The notes below the pieces were generated by a model, which was not told the DNA's origin, searched no databases, and saw only the letters and a list, made by a program, of their open reading frames with translations. Below, one piece after another: positions 5,721 through 7,545 of a DNA stretch of 7,545 bases. Positions within the stretch are counted from its first letter, which is position 1. The number at the start of each line of letters is the position of its first letter. Source of the DNA: Geobacteraceae bacterium (GTDB lineage Bacteria; Desulfobacterota; Desulfuromonadia; Desulfuromonadales; Geopsychrobacteraceae); NCBI GenBank assembly GCA_027064785.1, contig JAMOPE010000372.1, positions 1 to 7,545 on the forward strand. Reading direction: 5' to 3'. A program made the position numbers and the translations under genes.

Positions 5721-7545
5721 TCAAGCCTTTGTCACCTGCCAACAATTATGGATACGCGGGTTCCGTTCAAAATCGAGTGGTAACGTTTTTTTGCTGATAT
5801 CTTCGATTTTCAACTCCGGTAGAGATTCGTGATCCATGTGAAATTTACGCAGGTTATTGGAAAAAATCAGCATTCCCCCAGCTGCCAGCAATCGAGTCGT
5901 TTTTTTCAACAAATCAACATGATCCCGCTGAATATCGAAGGTTCCATCCATCCCGCGTGAATTGGAAAAGGTCGGCGGATCAAGAAAAATCAAATCGTAC
6001 TCTCCGGTCGCTGTTTCAAGCCAGTTGAGACAATCGGCCTGAACCAGCTCTTCTTCAGCAGGATCAAAATTATTGAGAGCGATATTCTTCTCAGCCCATT
6101 CGAGATAAGTCCTTGACATATCAATGGTTGTTGTCGCAATAGCTCCGCCCATCAAAGCGTGAACCGTTGCTGTCCCGGTGTAGGCAAACAAATTGAGAAA
6201 GCGGGTTCCGTCAGCCAGGGTCTGAATCAATTGGCGGGTTGAGCGGTGGTCGAGAAACAGCCCGGTATCGAGATAATCGGTCAAATTGACCCAGAAGCGA
6301 CAATTCCCTTCGCAAACCTCTTTCAGAATTCCCCGCCGCGATTGTTTTTCGTACTGTTGCTTCCCCTTCTGCTGTTGTCTCACCTTAAGGTGAATCTTAT
6401 CGGGAGAAATATCCAGTACCAGCGGCACAGCATCCTGAACATCACGTAACCGTTCAGCCGCTTTGTGCTCATCAATTTGTTTCGGTGCCCGATACTCCTG
6501 CAGATGGACTTCATCGTCATAAATGTCGACCGCCACCGCATATTCGGGGAGATCCGCATCGTAAAGGCGGTAACAATTGATCTTCTGTTTTGCCGCCCAT
6601 TTTTTTAGTTTTTTGTAATTTTTACGCAACCGATTGGCAAACATTTCACCCCCGGGCGAAAGATTCTTTTTGACCGCTTTTCCAGCCCCTTCTTCAAGAG
6701 ACTGCCAACGATTGGTCTCGTTCAGATCAAACTGCAACAGTTGGCATTTCAACGCGCCATTGTAGAGGACATTGATCTTCCCTGCCCGCAGTCCGATACT
6801 GCGCCCCAGCTGCTGGCTTGATGTAATCACCGCACCTTTCCAACCCAAACACTGCTGCGCCATCTTTTGACCGAGAAGATTGTAGAATTCCGGCAATTCA
6901 CTCGCCCGTCCGAGACGCTCCCCGTAAGGGGGGTTGGCAACCAGCAAGCCGTGTTTGACTCCTGCAGGGGCAACAAACTCACGTAATGTCCGCCGTTCGA
7001 AATGGATAATTTTATCGAGCCCGGCATTCTGTGCGTGTTGCCATGCCGCTTTGACCGCTCGAGTGTCACTGTCGTAGCCGACAATCGCTGCAAGCTTTTT
7101 CTCCGCACCGACGGCCCGACGCTGGAGAGCTTCTCGAACCAGATCATCCCACAAATCTTCATCGTGCTGCTGCCAGCCGAGAAAACCAAAATAACGTCGC
7201 AACACACCGGGGGCGGTATCGGTCGCCATCAGCCCCGCTTCAACCGGCAACGTTCCCGAACCACACAACGGATCGGCCAGTCCACCTCCCGCGTCACAGA
7301 TTGCAGGCCAGCCGGCACGGATCAAAATTGCTGCTGCCAGATTTTCTTTAAGTGGTGCATGGACACCATCAATCCGGTAGCCACGCCGATGCAGACTGTC
7401 ACCCGACAGATCGATACTCAATGTCGCCTGATCACGAAAAATATGGAGATTTAAGCGCACATCGGGCTGCTCAACTTCAACCGAAGGGCGATCACCGACC
7501 CGTGAGCGGAACTGATCGACAATCGCATCTTTGACCCGCAAAGCA
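5721..7545 (-). CDS. rlmKL: Bifunctional 23S rRNA methyltransferase RlmKL (5'-truncated by window)
   Basis: The frame runs off the right edge. The visible part is about 607 residues against roughly 700 for E. coli RlmKL, so most of the N-terminal THUMP RNA-binding region is missing. The enzyme makes m2G2445 (RlmL half) and m7G2069 (RlmK half) in 23S rRNA with S-adenosylmethionine. Counting from the TTG at 7541 (an internal Leu, not the start): the early VEQPDVRLNLHIFRD and DLSGDSLHRRGYR stretches are typical; RlmL motif I is DPLCGSG (90-96) and its catalytic motif NPPY (203-206). The RlmK half has FLNLFAYTGTATVHA (448-462) for cofactor binding and LDPPTFSNSRGM (520-531). Both halves look intact. 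The Lys-rich start of the RlmK half (about 303-320) carries runs of six and seven A. The stop codon overlaps or abuts the HIT start. A promoter, if any, lies beyond the window. Confidence 0.96.
   Translation of the reverse strand, partial: ALRVKDAIVDQFRSRVGDRPSVEVEQPDVRLNLHIFRDQATLSIDLSGDSLHRRGYRIDGVHAPLKENLAAAILIRAGWPAICDAGGGLADPLCGSGTLPVEAGLMATDTAPGVLRRYFGFLGWQQHDEDLWDDLVREALQRRAVGAEKKLAAIVGYDSDTRAVKAAWQHAQNAGLDKIIHFERRTLREFVAPAGVKHGLLVANPPYGERLGRASELPEFYNLLGQKMAQQCLGWKGAVITSSQQLGRSIGLRAGKINVLYNGALKCQLLQFDLNETNRWQSLEEGAGKAVKKNLSPGGEMFANRLRKNYKKLKKWAAKQKINCYRLYDADLPEYAVAVDIYDDEVHLQEYRAPKQIDEHKAAERLRDVQDAVPLVLDISPDKIHLKVRQQQKGKQQYEKQSRRGILKEVCEGNCRFWVNLTDYLDTGLFLDHRSTRQLIQTLADGTRFLNLFAYTGTATVHALMGGAIATTTIDMSRTYLEWAEKNIALNNFDPAEEELVQADCLNWLETATGEYDLIFLDPPTFSNSRGMDGTFDIQRDHVDLLKKTTRLLAAGGMLIFSNNLRKFHMDHESLPELKIEDISKKTLPLDFERNPRIHNCWQVTKA
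5726..5730 (-). promoter_or_regulatory. Ribosome binding site deciding the HIT gene start
   Basis: On the - strand AAAGG lies inside the last codons of rlmKL. It is seven bases before the ATG at 5718 and four before the ATG at 5721, favouring the former. The longer frame from 5745 would place the start upstream of this site with no Shine-Dalgarno of its own in a good position. Confidence 0.6.

Noticed and set aside
5251..5745. Longer HIT protein starting at 5745
   Set aside because: The extra residues do not resemble the family N-terminus, and the only good ribosome site (5726-5730) lies downstream of that start.
7002..7454. 150-codon + strand frame opposite rlmKL
   Set aside because: Antisense shadow of conserved methyltransferase sequence; composition and lack of motifs argue against a real gene.
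5721..7541. A start of rlmKL at the TTG at 7541
   Set aside because: The frame continues to the edge, and the family needs about 100 more N-terminal residues including the THUMP region.

Overview
The window reads as bacterial chromosome of moderate GC content (near 50% by eye), gene-dense, with almost no non-coding sequence. The best guess for the host is a deltaproteobacterium of the Desulfuromonadales type (Desulfuromonas/Geobacter relatives). This rests mainly on the HD-GYP protein at the left edge, whose THSTN / HDVGK / EHHMRYD-type motifs resemble the stand-alone HD-GYP proteins of that group. A gammaproteobacterium cannot be excluded: the fused RlmKL and the HIT protein both have close-looking gammaproteobacterial family members. 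There are no transposases, phage genes, CRISPR repeats, tRNAs or rRNAs.

Layout: two convergent blocks meet at a strong hairpin terminator near 2540-2580. The left block, on the + strand, holds the 3' part of an HD-GYP cyclic-di-GMP phosphodiesterase-type protein (cut by the window start) and, 66 bases later, a complete ettA, which encodes the ABC-F ribosome-associated ATPase.

The right block, on the - strand and read from the right edge leftwards, holds rlmKL (bifunctional 23S rRNA methyltransferase, 5' end cut by the window), a HIT-family nucleotide hydrolase/transferase-like protein, a membrane hybrid histidine kinase with a C-terminal receiver domain, and a secreted family-3 solute-binding protein. 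The first three genes overlap at their junctions (TGATG, then ATGA), so they are probably one translationally coupled transcript. The solute-binding gene follows after a 57-base gap that contains a possible extended -10 promoter of its own.

Function: ettA and rlmKL both serve the ribosome, but they lie on opposite strands and probably do not share control. The kinase and the solute-binding protein look like a signalling pair: periplasmic ligand detection feeding a phosphorelay whose final output (HPt protein or DNA-binding regulator) is not in this window. HD-GYP proteins usually degrade cyclic-di-GMP, but nothing here ties this one to the kinase. No obviously new defence or mobile system is visible. 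The most unusual items are the tight coupling of an rRNA methyltransferase to a HIT protein and a membrane kinase, the orphan kinase/binding-protein pair, and some motif deviations (HIT triad, GYP motif, a Cys-rich turn in the kinase ATPase domain).
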